Source: Hyphomicrobiales bacterium
Lineage (GTDB): Bacteria; Pseudomonadota; Alphaproteobacteria; Rhizobiales; Rhizobiaceae
Reading direction: 5' to 3'
DNA: 64,000 bases
Assembly: GCA_900471525.1 (NCBI GenBank)
Contig: UCEZ01000047.1
Location: 62,001-126,000, forward strand
Shown: positions 1 to 10,374 of the stretch, piece after piece
Layout of the letters: the number at the start of each line of letters is the position of its first letter
How positions within the stretch are numbered: the first letter of the stretch is position 1
Made by a program: the position numbers and the translations under genes
Notes under the pieces: generated by a model
What the model was told of the DNA's origin: nothing
Seen by the model: the letters and a program-made list of their open reading frames with translations, nothing else
Databases searched by the model: none

Positions 1-176
1 ATCTGTCCCTGCAGTCCGAGAATATGCTCGCTGCAGAATGATCAGGAATTCGTGTAATTATAGTTAACGGACCGCTTACATTCGTGGTTAACAAATGATT
101 TGCGCCGCAAAGGCACATTCGACACGCTCGGCAAGCGCCGTCGCAAACACCGTTGGGTCAAGATGGTGCGAAGAAA

Positions 177-689
177 TTAATGCAGTTGAGCCAGCGCTGC
201 CTGCATCAGCGGGGACGAGGGGTAGGCGAAAAAGCCACCGAGCCCGATGGCGATGCCATAGGGAATCTTCTTGGCGGTGAACAGCAGATGCGGCACCGGA
301 AGACCGGAGGCGAGTATGGCGTTTTCCTGCTTGCGCATCATCAGGATCAGAAGGGTCAGGAGACCGCCGAAGATCGAGACATAGAGAACGAATTCAAACA
401 GGGAGGCGTTGTAGCCGAACCAGACAGCGCTTGCCGTCAAGAGCTTGGCGTCGCCTCCCCCCATGATGTTGAGCGCAAACAGGGTAAAGCACGCCGTAAA
501 GACGATCGCACCGGCTACCAGGTGCATACCGATGGTCGCAGGGCCGAGGCCTGCCAGCGGCGCAATCAGAACGAAGGCAGCAAGCAGTATGGCCGATACC
601 CGGTTCGGGATAGTCATGGTGAAAAGATCGGAGAACGCGGCGATTGCCAGGCACAGCGGAAATATGACGAAAATGGCAGCTTCGATCAT
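177..689 (-). CDS. cpaA: CpaA-type prepilin peptidase (A24 family)
   Basis: This 170-residue inner-membrane aspartyl protease should cleave the leader of the Flp pilins encoded just upstream. The sequence is almost entirely hydrophobic helices. Both catalytic aspartates of the GxGD-type family are visible: D21 in the FSDLFTM stretch after the first helix, and D80 in MGGGDAKLL. It has the short form typical of Tad/Cpa systems, without the N-terminal methyltransferase domain of PilD. It lies downstream of the two pilin genes on the same strand, beyond a terminator. The next Tad genes (cpaB, cpaC) would be expected beyond the left edge, and positions 1-176 hold no recognisable gene. Confidence 0.9.
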   Translation of the reverse strand: MIEAAIFVIFPLCLAIAAFSDLFTMTIPNRVSAILLAAFVLIAPLAGLGPATIGMHLVAGAIVFTACFTLFALNIMGGGDAKLLTASAVWFGYNASLFEFVLYVSIFGGLLTLLILMMRKQENAILASGLPVPHLLFTAKKIPYGIAIGLGGFFAYPSSPLMQAALAQLH

Positions 690-821
690 GTTCGTCTCCG
701 TTTGTGCAAATCTGCAGGTGGCTAGGGCGATTTTTCACGCGCTGGAATGGAAAACACCTTCGGCAGAGCCTACGCGCATTGATTTAACGAAATACCAATC
801 CGGTAAATAACCGCCGGTGCC

Positions 822-854
822 ATAAAAAGAAAAACCGCCCCAAAAGGGGCGGTT
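822..854 (-). terminator. Rho-independent terminator after the pilin genes
   Basis: Read on the - strand there is a perfect 9-bp stem, AACCGCCCC / GGGGCGGTT, with a TTTT loop, followed by a T-rich tract (positions 832 down to 821). It lies 24 bases past the stop of the proximal pilin gene. It should separate abundant pilin mRNA from the lower-level cpaA message. Confidence 0.85.
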
Positions 855-877
855 CTCCGAATAAAAACAGCGACGAC

Positions 878-1060
878 TTAGAACTTGCCGTCGGCAGTCG
901 TCATCTTGGTGCTCAGGTCCTGGAACTGCGCGTCCAGCGTAGAACCGAGCGTCGTTGCGCCGGTGATCAGAGCAACGGAGATGAGAGCGGCGATCAGGCC
1001 ATATTCGATCGCAGTCGCGCCGGACTCATCCTTCATGAAACGTGCGAAAATCTTGGTCAT
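878..1060 (-). CDS. Flp family type IVb pilin (copy 1)
   Basis: A 60-residue Flp/Fap pilin, the structural subunit of the Tad adhesion pilus. The short positively charged leader ends at G14, followed by ATAIEYGLIAALISVALI: this is the G/XXXXEY processing site and the hydrophobic assembly helix of Flp pilins. A second gene 195 bases upstream encodes the same protein except for two substitutions (DAQFQ here, DTQFK there). A GGAGAAATGAC ribosome-binding context precedes the ATG and is identical in both copies. A strong terminator follows, and the peptidase gene cpaA is next downstream. The length is normal for the family. Confidence 0.93.
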   Translation of the reverse strand: MTKIFARFMKDESGATAIEYGLIAALISVALITGATTLGSTLDAQFQDLSTKMTTADGKF

Positions 1061-1254
1061 GTCATTTCTCCAGGTTCAACTCGTCGTCAAGCGCTTCCGC
1101 CAACGTTTTCCGTTGATCGAATAAGCAAACTCAAACGTAGATTTTAAGAAGTAGCGACGGTGATGTTCCTTGCCCGCCAAAGCGGGCCGTGGGCGCATGC
1201 TGATCAAGAACGATCCAGATGCGCCCGTCATCAAACGGCGCCGGTGCTTGTTGT

Positions 1255-1437
1255 TTAGAACTTGCCGTCGGCAGTCGTCATCTTGGTGCTCAGATCCTTG
1301 AACTGCGTGTCCAGCGTAGAACCGAGCGTCGTTGCACCGGTGATCAGAGCAACGGAGATGAGGGCGGCGATCAGGCCATATTCGATCGCGGTCGCGCCGG
1401 ACTCATCCTTCATGAAACGTGCGAAAATCTTGGTCAT
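1255..1437 (-). CDS. Flp family type IVb pilin (copy 2)
   Basis: A 60-residue Flp pilin, nearly identical to the copy at 878-1060 (58 of 60 residues), with the same G14 cleavage site and EY motif at residues 19-20. The similarity extends into the 5' untranslated region: both genes share the GTCATTTCTCC segment and a diverged but alignable stretch of about 60 bases upstream. This points to a tandem duplication that included the leader. It is the promoter-proximal copy, and its divergent neighbour at 1754 is another pilus-related gene. The two copies may simply raise the dose of pilin; nothing indicates that one is inactive. Confidence 0.93.
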   Translation of the reverse strand: MTKIFARFMKDESGATAIEYGLIAALISVALITGATTLGSTLDTQFKDLSTKMTTADGKF

Positions 1438-1753
1438 GTCATTTCTCCTACTTCACTTGTTGTTCAGCACTACCGCCAACTGTTTCCGTTGATCGGTTGA
1501 AGCAAACCTACACATGGTGAATTTCAATCGGCTTAAGGAAAACAGTTACCAAGATGTTAACGGTCTACGCCCGGTTTTTTGGTAAAAACAATGACAACTT
1601 GAAGTATAAGATTTTAATTTTTGGCACTCTTTACCCGGAACTCCGAAAGCAATGCCGCGTTATGTGCTGCCTGGCACGATTACTGCAGCAAATTTAACGC
1701 TTCATTCACCAAAACCGAGGATGGTGGAGCATCCGCATCATCAGGAAACAGCT
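1438..1753. other. Divergent intergenic region between pilin and secretin-N genes
   Basis: About 316 bases without a gene. It holds the 5' leader of the distal pilin gene (left part) and the leader of the + strand gene at 1754. The middle (about 1540-1625) is AT-rich, with runs such as GGTAAAAACAATGAC and GATTTTAATTTTTGG, and probably carries both promoters. I could not assign -35/-10 hexamers with confidence. Confidence 0.5.
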
Positions 1754-2179
1754 ATGAATTTGCAAAACACAGCCATCGGCGCCCGGTTGCTGACCACGGC
1801 CTTCGCAAGTCTCGCGCTGATCGCCTCGTTTCTGGCGAGCCCTGCAGGTGCTGTCGAGGACATGCTGAACGTCTATATGAACCATGCACGCGTCCTCAAG
1901 CTCGATCGCCCGGTCAGCAAGGTCATCGTCGGCAACTCGGAGGTGGCCGATGCGACCGTCGCGGATGCCAAGACGATCGTTCTCACCGGACGTTCTTTCG
2001 GCACGACCAACATCGTCATCCTGGATGCCGACGGTAACGCCATCGTCGATGAGCGGATTCTGGTCTCGATCGATGAAGGAAACACCGTGCGCGTCTTTAA
2101 ACAGACAATTCGCTCCGTGCTTTCATGCACGCCCAATTGCGAAGAGCACGCCACGCAAAAGACGACGATTGCGAACTGA
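1754..2179 (+). CDS. Pilus assembly protein, secretin N-terminal-like domain
   Basis: A 141-residue exported protein with a signal peptide of about 36 residues ending in SPAGA before VED. The remainder matches the short N-terminal domain found in CpaC/RcpA secretins (pilus formation N-terminal family). It has two strand-rich segments around KVIVGNSEVADATVADAKTI and the GTTNIVILDADGNAI region, but no secretin pore domain. The start at 1754 is chosen because AGGAAACAGCT lies directly upstream and the signal peptide begins there; an earlier in-frame ATG at 1652 would add a non-signal extension. It presumably acts in the periplasm with the Tad machinery. Its exact role is not clear from the sequence. 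Confidence 0.75.
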   Translation: MNLQNTAIGARLLTTAFASLALIASFLASPAGAVEDMLNVYMNHARVLKLDRPVSKVIVGNSEVADATVADAKTIVLTGRSFGTTNIVILDADGNAIVDERILVSIDEGNTVRVFKQTIRSVLSCTPNCEEHATQKTTIAN

Positions 2180-2348
2180 AGAAACTGCACGTTCGCATGA
2201 GTGAGCAAGGCTTCTCCAATCCTTGCCATTGGACAATCGTTACCATCTGGTGATTATTTCCATTCAAATTACCCCTGTTCCTGCATACGAAATATCAACA
2301 GTCATTTCCTAATATGCCTCATCGTATGGCGCTTGACGGAATGGCGAG

Positions 2349-2987
2349 ATGTTGAACAACCATGATGGTAATGCAACGACCGGCACGGTCGGCAATTCGA
2401 TGAAAAGACGCGGCCGTGGCTTGTTGCGGCGTCTGTTCAAGGAGAGATCCGGCGCATCGACGGTTGAATTTGCTCTTCTGGCCGTGCCTTTCCTGATCGT
2501 CGTCTTTGCGACGCTCGAAACCTTCACAGCATTCACCGCAGAACAGCTTCTTGCCAATGCCACCGAGACGATGGCACGCAAGGTGCGTACCGGCGAAATC
2601 ACCTTCGGCGTCAACGCCGCAACGGACATGTCGGAACTGCAGTTCCGCAAGGCCTTCTGCGACGAAATCTCGATCATCATGACCTGTTCGGATGATGAGG
2701 CCCAAATTCCGTCCAAGCTGTTCATCGACGTCCGCAGTTTCGATGATTTCTCCAAGATTCCGGTTGCGATCCCACGCAAGGGAACGGGCGACGACCTTGA
2801 TACGAGCGGTTTCAAATTCGCGCCGGGCGGAGCAAAGACGATCAACATGGTACGGGCTTACTACCGTTGGGAAGTGATTACCGACCTCGTCCGCCCCTAT
2901 GTCACCAATTTGCGCACCGCCGGAAGCAGCATGCCCAACGACTACCTGATGGTGGCGACGGCCGCCTTCCGCAACGAAAACTATTGA
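2349..2987 (+). CDS. TadE/TadG-like minor pseudopilin
   Basis: A 212-residue TadE-like protein. After a basic N-terminus comes a GASTVEFALLAVPFLIVVFA segment, the hallmark pseudopilin-type helix with the conserved Glu that TadE and TadF share with pilins. The C-terminal two thirds are an extracytoplasmic domain with two cysteines (in AFCDEI and MTCSDD). It is followed 10 bases later by a second TadE-like gene, so the two are probably co-transcribed and may form a minor-pilin pair. An in-frame ATG at 2400 is an alternative start just before the basic segment. The longer TadG with a VWA-like domain is not present in this window. Confidence 0.8.
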   Translation: MLNNHDGNATTGTVGNSMKRRGRGLLRRLFKERSGASTVEFALLAVPFLIVVFATLETFTAFTAEQLLANATETMARKVRTGEITFGVNAATDMSELQFRKAFCDEISIIMTCSDDEAQIPSKLFIDVRSFDDFSKIPVAIPRKGTGDDLDTSGFKFAPGGAKTINMVRAYYRWEVITDLVRPYVTNLRTAGSSMPNDYLMVATAAFRNENY

Positions 2988-2997
2988 GGATCACCCG

Positions 2998-3603
2998 ATG
3001 AAATCCGCGATCCGCTATCATCTTGCACGGCTTTCGTTGCAAACAGAGGCCTTCAGGGCATTTTGGCGCGACCGAAAGGGCACGGGCGCCATCGAGTTCG
3101 CGATTGTCGCGCCGCTGCTCATCATGGCCTATATCGGTTCGTTCGAAGTTTCTCTCGGCTACAGCGTATCCCGCAAGGTCGCCCGCGCCTCCAGCACGGT
3201 CGCCGAAGTGCTGACGCGGGAAGACAACGTCACCAAGGGCACGCTCGACGGCATGAAGGATGTCGCCAAGAGCATCATGGCGCCTTACGAGATGACCGAC
3301 TATTCGCTCAAAATAACCGGTATCATGGTCACAGCACCTGGGTCCGGCACAGTCGCCTGGTCACGCGACGAGGATGGCGGCACTCCGTACCAGGTAGGTT
3401 CGACTATCGCGCTACCGACCGACATCTCCTCCGTGAACGCATTCGTCGTACGCTCCGAACTCGTCGTTCCCCACCACCTGATGCTCTTTGCACCGGGCCT
3501 CAAGACCGAAAACGAGCTGGAGACATTCAATCTGTCGAAAACGTATTACTATCGCCAGCGCATCGGTAATACCGGCATCAAGTGCAGCGACTGCGGATCC
3601 TGA
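2998..3603 (+). CDS. TadE-like minor pseudopilin (second)
   Basis: A 201-residue partner of the preceding gene. The GTGAIEFAIVAPLLIMAYIG segment at about residues 30-50 is the TadE hallmark: Gly before the helix and Glu near its start. The rest is a periplasmic or extracellular domain ending in a CSDC cysteine pair. GAGGATCACCCG precedes the ATG as ribosome-binding site. The gene lies between the pilus genes and deoB. The bases between 3604 and 3768 contain no clear gene and presumably hold the deoB leader. Confidence 0.8.
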   Translation: MKSAIRYHLARLSLQTEAFRAFWRDRKGTGAIEFAIVAPLLIMAYIGSFEVSLGYSVSRKVARASSTVAEVLTREDNVTKGTLDGMKDVAKSIMAPYEMTDYSLKITGIMVTAPGSGTVAWSRDEDGGTPYQVGSTIALPTDISSVNAFVVRSELVVPHHLMLFAPGLKTENELETFNLSKTYYYRQRIGNTGIKCSDCGS

Positions 3604-3768
3604 ACGGCACGACAGGGACACCCGCCATTTGCAATCTGCCCCGCCCCGGAGTATTTCTTCGCGCCTTCGTCGCAACCGCTGCCAAAGCGCGAGATGACGG
3701 ATAACAACTGTCTGCCGCAAGCCGCCTGTAATCTGGAGCCCGGCCTGCGACAGCATTCCGGGTGATCC

Positions 3769-4989
3769 ATGGCGCGTGCCTTTCTGTTCGTTCTTGATTC
3801 CTTCGGCATCGGCGGAGCGCCGGACGCTGCCGAATTTGGTGACGATGGTGCCGATACGCTCGGTCATATCGCTGAATTCTGCGCTGCGGGCGCGGGCGAC
3901 AGGGAGGGCCTGCGCGAAGGGCCGCTAACGCTTCCCAACATGTCGGCGCTCGGCCTGCTGCACGCGGCAAAACTTGCCAACAAACGCCTGCCCGCCGGCA
4001 TGCCGCTGCCTGAGCGGGTCTTCGGGCTCTATGGCGCGGCAAGCGAAGTCTCGCGCGGCAAGGACACGCCATCCGGCCATTGGGAGATCGCCGGTACGCC
4101 GGTGGCCTTCGACTGGGGTTATTTCCCTGCGGAAGGCGACGCTTTCCCACCCGAGTTGGTTGAGGCGATTTGCCGGGAGGGCAAGGTGCCGGGCATTCTC
4201 GGCAACTGCCATGCCTCAGGCACAGACATCATCGCGCTGCACGGCGAGCAACACATGAGAACCCGCAAGCCGATCTGCTACACCTCATCGGATTCCGTCT
4301 TCCAGATCGCCGCGCACGAACATTCCTTCGGCCTTGAACGGCTGCTTGAATTCTGCCAGACGGTACGGCGCCTGCTCGACGACTATAATATCGGCCGCGT
4401 CATTGCCCGGCCTTTCGTCGGCACGACGCCGAAGGATTTCATCCGCACCGGCAATCGCCGGGACTACTCCGTTCTGCCGCCGGAACCGACGCTTCTCGAC
4501 CGCCTGAAGGAAGCAGGACGAACCGTTCACGCTGTCGGCAAGATCGCCGATATCTTCGCGCATCAGGGCATCGGCCGGCTGATCAAGGCAAACGGCAACA
4601 TGGAGTTGTTCGAAGCGACGCTGAAAGCCATGGACGAAGCCGAGGACGGCGATCTGGTCTTCACCAATTTCGTCGATTTCGACATGCTCTACGGACACCG
4701 TCGCGACGTGCCGGGTTATGCCGCAGCGCTCGAGGCCTTCGACCAGCGGCTTCCTGACATCGACCGCAAGCTGAAGCCCGGCGATATCGTCATCCTGACG
4801 GCCGACCACGGCTGCGACCCGACATGGCGAGGCACTGACCACACGCGAGAGCGTGTGCCGATCCTCGTTTTCGGACCGGAAATCCGTACTCGTTCTATCG
4901 GCGTCCTGCCAAGCTTCGCCGGCATCGGCGAGACCGTTGCCAAGCATCTGGGCCTTGAACCTGGCCTCCATGGGAGAAGTTTTCTGTGA
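3769..4989 (+). CDS. deoB: Phosphopentomutase
   Basis: A 406-residue DeoB that interconverts (deoxy)ribose-1-phosphate and -5-phosphate, linking nucleoside phosphorolysis to the pentose pathway. The N-terminal [14 protein letters not shown] with its metal-binding Asp is present. So are the phosphorylatable Thr at about residue 100 in [10 protein letters not shown] and the C-terminal metal cluster [17 protein letters not shown]. The length is normal for the family. Its stop codon overlaps the GTG start of add (GTGA, 4 bases), so the two are translationally coupled. It is the first gene of the + strand salvage unit deoB-add-upp, facing the deoA-deoC-punA-cdd operon. Confidence 0.96.
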   Translation: MARAFLFVLDSFGIGGAPDAAEFGDDGADTLGHIAEFCAAGAGDREGLREGPLTLPNMSALGLLHAAKLANKRLPAGMPLPERVFGLYGAASEVSRGKDTPSGHWEIAGTPVAFDWGYFPAEGDAFPPELVEAICREGKVPGILGNCHASGTDIIALHGEQHMRTRKPICYTSSDSVFQIAAHEHSFGLERLLEFCQTVRRLLDDYNIGRVIARPFVGTTPKDFIRTGNRRDYSVLPPEPTLLDRLKEAGRTVHAVGKIADIFAHQGIGRLIKANGNMELFEATLKAMDEAEDGDLVFTNFVDFDMLYGHRRDVPGYAAALEAFDQRLPDIDRKLKPGDIVILTADHGCDPTWRGTDHTRERVPILVFGPEIRTRSIGVLPSFAGIGETVAKHLGLEPGLHGRSFL

Positions 4990-5954
4990 CTGCACATCTG
5001 AAGAAGGCCGAGCTGCACTGCCATATCGAGGGCGCGGCACCACCGGCGCTCGCGCTTGTCCAGGCGCAAAAATACAATGTCGATGTCAATGGCATCATCA
5101 AGGACGGGACCTATGTCTGGGCGGATTTCACCCAGTTCCTGAAATGCTATGATGCTGTTGCCGAGCTTTTCCGCACCGAGGAAGACTATGCGCTTCTGGC
5201 TGAGACCTATCTGACGGAACTCGCAGAGGCCGGAACGATCTACAGCGAGATCATCGTCTCCCCCGATCACGGCAACACGATCGGCATCGGCAGCGACGCC
5301 TATATCCGTGGCCTTGCTGCCGGTATCGAAGCCGCGAAGGAAAAGACCGGCATCGAAGGCCGGATGATCATCACCATCATCCGGCACATGGGACCGGAAG
5401 CGGCGGAGCGTACCGCGCTTTACGCCGCCAGGCGCGAGCATCCGCTGGTAACCGGCTTCAATCTTGCCGGTGACGAGCGCATGCACAAGGTTGCGGATTT
5501 TTCGCGCGCTTTCGATATCGCCCGCGATTGCGGGCTCGGCCTCACCATCCACGCCGGCGAGATGGCCGGCGCCTTCAGCGTGCGCGACGCGCTTGATCAT
5601 GTGCGCCCGTCGCGTATCAGCCATGGCGTACGCGCCATCGAGGATGCCGATCTCATCAAACGGATCGCGAGCGAAGGTGTCGTACTGGAGACCTGCCCTG
5701 GCTCCAACGTATCGCTGCAGGTGTTTCCGGACTTTGCCTCGCATCCGCTGCGGGCGCTCTATGAGGCCGGATGCCGGGTGACGCTCAATTCCGACGATCC
5801 GCCGTTCTTCCACACGTCGCTCAAACAGGAATACGAGATCGCTTCGCAGGTGATGGCTTTCTCCGATGACGAGATCAACACCATGACGCGCACGGCGATC
5901 GAGGCCGCCTTCGTTGATGAGCCAACACGCGCACGCTTGCTCGCGGCCCTCTGA
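4986..5954 (+). CDS. add: Adenosine deaminase
   Basis: A 322-residue zinc hydrolase that deaminates (deoxy)adenosine to (deoxy)inosine. The metal and catalytic residues of the ADA family are visible: HCH at residues 11-13, HAGE with H179 and E182, SHG with H203, and NSDDPPFF with D260/D261. The start is a GTG overlapping the deoB stop by four bases, which strongly supports coupled translation. Its product feeds the purine nucleoside phosphorylase encoded at 9577-10374. An adenine deaminase of the same superfamily is the main alternative, but the nucleoside-salvage context favours adenosine. Confidence 0.9.
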   Translation: MTAHLKKAELHCHIEGAAPPALALVQAQKYNVDVNGIIKDGTYVWADFTQFLKCYDAVAELFRTEEDYALLAETYLTELAEAGTIYSEIIVSPDHGNTIGIGSDAYIRGLAAGIEAAKEKTGIEGRMIITIIRHMGPEAAERTALYAARREHPLVTGFNLAGDERMHKVADFSRAFDIARDCGLGLTIHAGEMAGAFSVRDALDHVRPSRISHGVRAIEDADLIKRIASEGVVLETCPGSNVSLQVFPDFASHPLRALYEAGCRVTLNSDDPPFFHTSLKQEYEIASQVMAFSDDEINTMTRTAIEAAFVDEPTRARLLAAL

Positions 5955-6063
5955 GGCCGATCGATTGGGGATGACGCTGTAAAGCGCCGCTCAGGCCTTG
6001 CGGCGTCTCGCTTTTCTGTGAAAAAAGGAATTGAATTCCAGTTTCCGCGAGGAGGGCTTGGCC

Positions 6064-6693
6064 ATGGACGGCGTTACAGTCATCAATCATCCGCTTGTTC
6101 AGCACAAGCTGACCATCATGCGCAAAAAGGAAACCTCGACCGCGGGTTTCCGGCGCCTGCTGCGCGAAATTTCCACCCTGCTCTGCTACGAGGTCACCCG
6201 TGATCTCGAACTGACGATGGAAACCATCGAGACGCCGATGCAGACCATCCAGGCGCCGGTGCTCGAAGGCAAGAAGCTGGTGTTCGCCTCAATCCTGCGC
6301 GCCGGCAACGGCCTGCTTGAAGGCATGCTGGAACTGGTGCCCTCCGCCCGCGTTTCGCATGTCGGGGTCTACCGCGACCATGAAACGCTGGAAGCGGTCG
6401 AATATTATTTCAAGGCGCCGGAAAGCCTGTCGGAGCGTCTGGTGATTGTCGTCGACCCGATGCTTGCGACCGGCAATTCCTCGATCGCCGCCATCGACAA
6501 GCTGAAGGAACGAGGGGCGAAGAACCTGCGCTTTCTCTGCCTGCTGGCCGCGCCCGAAGGCATCCGCAACTTTCAGGCGGCGCATCCCGACGTGCCAATC
6601 TTTACCGCCTCGATCGACAGCCACCTCAATGAGCACGGCTACATCGTTCCGGGTCTCGGCGACGCCGGCGACCGGATGTACGGGACGAAATAG
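6064..6693 (+). CDS. upp: Uracil phosphoribosyltransferase
   Basis: A 209-residue enzyme converting uracil plus PRPP to UMP, which recovers the base released by thymidine/uridine phosphorolysis. The PRPP-binding loop [12 protein letters not shown] and the uracil-binding C-terminus [10 protein letters not shown] are present. The start is the ATG at 6064, preceded by GGAGGGCTTGGCC; the reading frame is open upstream from a TTG but without a better ribosome-binding site. It follows add after about 110 bases, which could hold its own promoter. A strong terminator lies 64 bases beyond the stop. Confidence 0.96.
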   Translation: MDGVTVINHPLVQHKLTIMRKKETSTAGFRRLLREISTLLCYEVTRDLELTMETIETPMQTIQAPVLEGKKLVFASILRAGNGLLEGMLELVPSARVSHVGVYRDHETLEAVEYYFKAPESLSERLVIVVDPMLATGNSSIAAIDKLKERGAKNLRFLCLLAAPEGIRNFQAAHPDVPIFTASIDSHLNEHGYIVPGLGDAGDRMYGTK

Positions 6694-6756
6694 ATTGGCA
6701 GTACGGATTGAGGGAGATATTCCCAATTCCTTAACCAGATTCTCACATGACCAGTC

Positions 6757-6784
6757 AGCCGCCGGAAAATCCGGCGGCTTTTTG
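6757..6784 (+). terminator. Rho-independent terminator of the deoB-add-upp unit
   Basis: The stem AGCCGCCGGA / TCCGGCGGCT has a three-base loop and is followed by TTTTT. It sits between upp and the next + strand gene and should end the salvage transcript. Confidence 0.88.
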
Positions 6785-6846
6785 CATCCTGTTAGTGGGC
6801 TTTATGCTTAGCTGAGCGCTGTTTTCCACGTCGTGAGGTGTGACAG

Positions 6847-7365
6847 ATGTTAGTCCGTTTGGCTGTCTTTGCCGGAGGCATGGTTGCCGCCGCCATGGTG
6901 CTGCCGGGTCTTGCCACGTCCTATCTCGATCGCCCGCAGCTCGACGACACCGCGACCAAGCCCACACAAGCCAGCCCGGCGAAATACGCCGGTGGCAGGG
7001 GCGTGATCATGCCGCCCGGGCCGGGCGGGCATTTCTATGGAACGTTCACTGTCAACGGCCGCAAGCAAAACGGTCTGGTGGATACGGGCGCCAGCATGAT
7101 CGCCATCAACATCTCGACAGCGCGCCGCCTTGGCGTCTCGACCGCATCATTGTCCTTCAATGCTCAGGCCAACACGGCAAACGGTGTCGTCAAGGCTGCG
7201 CATGTCATGCTTGATCGTGTGGAAATCGGCACGATTTCGGTCAAGGATGTCGAGGCCATGGTTCTGCCGGACAAATCTTTATCGGGCATGCTGGTCGGTA
7301 TGAGCTTTCTCAACAAGCTTTCGTCATACCGCGTCGAAAACGGTGCGCTGCACCTTACTCGGTAA
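6847..7365 (+). CDS. Membrane-anchored retropepsin-like aspartic protease (clan AA)
   Basis: A 172-residue protein with an N-terminal membrane anchor or signal (residues 4-24) and a single retropepsin-like domain. The catalytic motif is VDTGAS with D79, followed by the LSGMLVGMSFLNKL segment typical of the TIGR02281/DUF1844-adjacent bacterial clan AA proteases. One Asp per chain implies a homodimer with the active site in the periplasm. The substrate is unknown. Its 3' end overlaps the end of convergent deoA by 11 bases, so the two transcripts must read into each other. It is not obviously linked in function to nucleoside salvage. Confidence 0.8.
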   Translation: MLVRLAVFAGGMVAAAMVLPGLATSYLDRPQLDDTATKPTQASPAKYAGGRGVIMPPGPGGHFYGTFTVNGRKQNGLVDTGASMIAINISTARRLGVSTASLSFNAQANTANGVVKAAHVMLDRVEIGTISVKDVEAMVLPDKSLSGMLVGMSFLNKLSSYRVENGALHLTR

Positions 7366-8674
7366 TCTTGGAAACAATGACCGGGTGTTCCGGCAACGTT
7401 TCTTCTCCGATCGTGTAGATTTCCTGGAGCCGGGCACGCGCTTTCAAAGCCTGATCCTCGCTGGCCGCATGGACGAACGCGAAGGGCTCTCCCTTTTCAA
7501 GCTTCGTGCCGAGCGGCTTCAGGCTACTGAAACCGACGCGGTGATCGATCGGCTCATTCGGCCGGGTGCGGCCGCCGCCGAGCGCTATGACTTCCATCCC
7601 GACATCGCGAGCGTTGCAGCTTTGGAGGAAACCGTCCTGAGGTGCTTCGATGGCGAGGACCACGGGTGCCTTGACCAAATAAGCTTGCGGCCGCTCCATG
7701 AAATCAACAGGCCCGCCGAGCATTTGGATCATCCGGCCGAGATTGTCGAGCGCTACGCCGGTCTGCAACGCCCGCCGGGCAAGGTCGGCTCCCTCCGTTA
7801 GGTTCGCAGCGAAACCCGAGGTCATCAGCATTTCAGCGGCAAAGGACATCACCACCGTTTCGAGACGGGTTCCGGCTTTTTCCCCACGCAAAAAGGCGAT
7901 GCAGTTTTCGATTTCCAGCACATTGCCGGCGGCATCGGCCAATGGTTCGTTCATATCGGTGATCAACGCCGTCGTCTTCACGCCCGCGCCGTTGGCGACG
8001 CCAACCAGCGAGCGGGCCAGCGTTTCGGCCTCTTCCTGCCCGACCATAAAGGCGCCGTTGCCGATCTTGACGTCGAGCACCAGCGATTGCAGCCCCGCAG
8101 CAAGCTTCTTCGACAGGATCGAGGCGGTAATCAGCGGCACGGAATCGACCGTCGCTGTGACGTCACGGATCGCGTAGAGCCGCCTGTCGGCTGGCGCGAG
8201 ATCGGCGGTCTGGCCGATGATGGCGCAACCTGCCTCCCGCACCGTCTGCCTGAACAGCGTTGCGGAAGGCTTGATGTCATAACCGGGGATCGATTCCAGC
8301 TTGTCGAGCGTGCCGCCCGTATGTCCCAGGCCCCGGCCTGAAATCATCGGTACGGCGAGACCGCAGGCAGCCGCAATCGGCGCCAGCATCAGCGAGACAT
8401 TGTCGCCAACGCCACCGGTCGAATGTTTGTCTGCGATGGGGCGATCGATATCGGCCCACGACAGCACGTCGCCGCTATCGCGCATGGCAAGCGTCAGCGC
8501 CACCGTTTCATCGAGGCTCATGCCGGAGAACCAGACGGCCATGGCAAAGGCCGCTACCTGCCCCTCCGAGATCGATCCATCGGCAAGCCCACGGACGAAG
8601 GTTGCGATATCGGCTCTGTCGAGTACTTCGCCGTTCCGCTTTCGCCGGATGACCTCCTGCGGGATCATCGTCAA
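7355..8674 (-). CDS. deoA: Thymidine phosphorylase
   Basis: A 439-residue pyrimidine-nucleoside phosphorylase that splits thymidine (and deoxyuridine) to base and deoxyribose-1-phosphate. The family signature DKHSTGGVGDNVSLML with the phosphate-binding loop is clear, and the length matches E. coli DeoA. The start overlaps the deoC stop by four bases (ATGA). It is the last gene of the - strand operon that begins with the ABC ATPase at 14406, and it converges on the retropepsin gene. Confidence 0.96.
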   Translation of the reverse strand: MTMIPQEVIRRKRNGEVLDRADIATFVRGLADGSISEGQVAAFAMAVWFSGMSLDETVALTLAMRDSGDVLSWADIDRPIADKHSTGGVGDNVSLMLAPIAAACGLAVPMISGRGLGHTGGTLDKLESIPGYDIKPSATLFRQTVREAGCAIIGQTADLAPADRRLYAIRDVTATVDSVPLITASILSKKLAAGLQSLVLDVKIGNGAFMVGQEEAETLARSLVGVANGAGVKTTALITDMNEPLADAAGNVLEIENCIAFLRGEKAGTRLETVVMSFAAEMLMTSGFAANLTEGADLARRALQTGVALDNLGRMIQMLGGPVDFMERPQAYLVKAPVVLAIEAPQDGFLQSCNARDVGMEVIALGGGRTRPNEPIDHRVGFSSLKPLGTKLEKGEPFAFVHAASEDQALKARARLQEIYTIGEETLPEHPVIVSKITE

Positions 8675-9447
8675 TACGCCATCGCCCCGGCAATCGGCTC
8701 GCGACCTTCGAGGACCGAAAGAATGTCGCCGAGCAGACTGGAGGCCCCGAAACGGAAGGTCGAGGGCATCGGCCAGTCGGGGCTATGGATGGTGGCAGCA
8801 AGATTGAGATAGAGGCGGGCGTCGCCCACTGTCCGCACCCCGCCTGCCGGCTTGAAGCCGACCTTGCGACCGCTTTCGCGGATACAGGTCAGCATGATGT
8901 CGGCAGCTTCCAGCGTCGCGTTGACGGCAACCTTGCCGGTCGAGGTCTTGATAAAATCGGCGCCTTCCTGGATGGCGATATGCGACGCGCTGTGGATCAG
9001 GCCGCGATCCTTCAATTCACCGGTCTCGAGAATGGTCTTCAAGAGCACAGGCGACGGGCACGCCTCGCGCACCGCCGAGATCATCGTGCGCACCGCCTGC
9101 TCGTCTCCTGCCATGAAGGCGCGGTAGGGAATGACCAGATCGATCTCGTCGGCGCCATCGGCAATCGCCTGCTGCGTTTCGGCAACAACCGTCTCGACCG
9201 GGAGATTGCCGGATGGGAAATTGACGACGGTCGCAATTTTCACGGTGCTGCTCGGACCGAGAATGGAACGTGCCTGTGCAACGAAGCGCGGCCAGATGCA
9301 GATGGCGGCCGTGTGCCCATGCGGCGTGCGGGCAGACGCGCAAAGCTTTTCGATCGCTTCCGGCGTGCAGTCGTCCGTGAGGTCGGTGAGATCCAGCAAC
9401 GACAGCGCAAGCGCGGCGATCTGGCGATTGGAGGCTTCGAGCATCAT
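8671..9447 (-). CDS. deoC: Deoxyribose-phosphate aldolase
   Basis: A 258-residue class I aldolase cleaving 2-deoxyribose-5-phosphate to acetaldehyde and glyceraldehyde-3-phosphate, the last step of deoxynucleoside catabolism. The Schiff-base lysine is K167 in FIKTSTGK, and the proton-relay D103 lies in DEIDLVIPYRA. A gap of 129 bases separates it from punA upstream; it overlaps deoA downstream. The open reading frame has M-M at its start, so the second Met is an equally good start. Confidence 0.95.
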   Translation of the reverse strand: MMLEASNRQIAALALSLLDLTDLTDDCTPEAIEKLCASARTPHGHTAAICIWPRFVAQARSILGPSSTVKIATVVNFPSGNLPVETVVAETQQAIADGADEIDLVIPYRAFMAGDEQAVRTMISAVREACPSPVLLKTILETGELKDRGLIHSASHIAIQEGADFIKTSTGKVAVNATLEAADIMLTCIRESGRKVGFKPAGGVRTVGDARLYLNLAATIHSPDWPMPSTFRFGASSLLGDILSVLEGREPIAGAMAY

Positions 9448-9576
9448 GGGGTCCGTCCATTTCCTTGGTCACGATGGGTCGTGACCAACGCCGCGGCCGG
9501 TCACGAACGATTGTTCTATACGCTTGAAGCGGTCGCGCAAACCCGTTCCGCGCGGTGTTGCCCGCGGGACTGCGGG

Positions 9577-10370
<794 letters not shown>

Positions 10371-10374
<4 letters not shown>

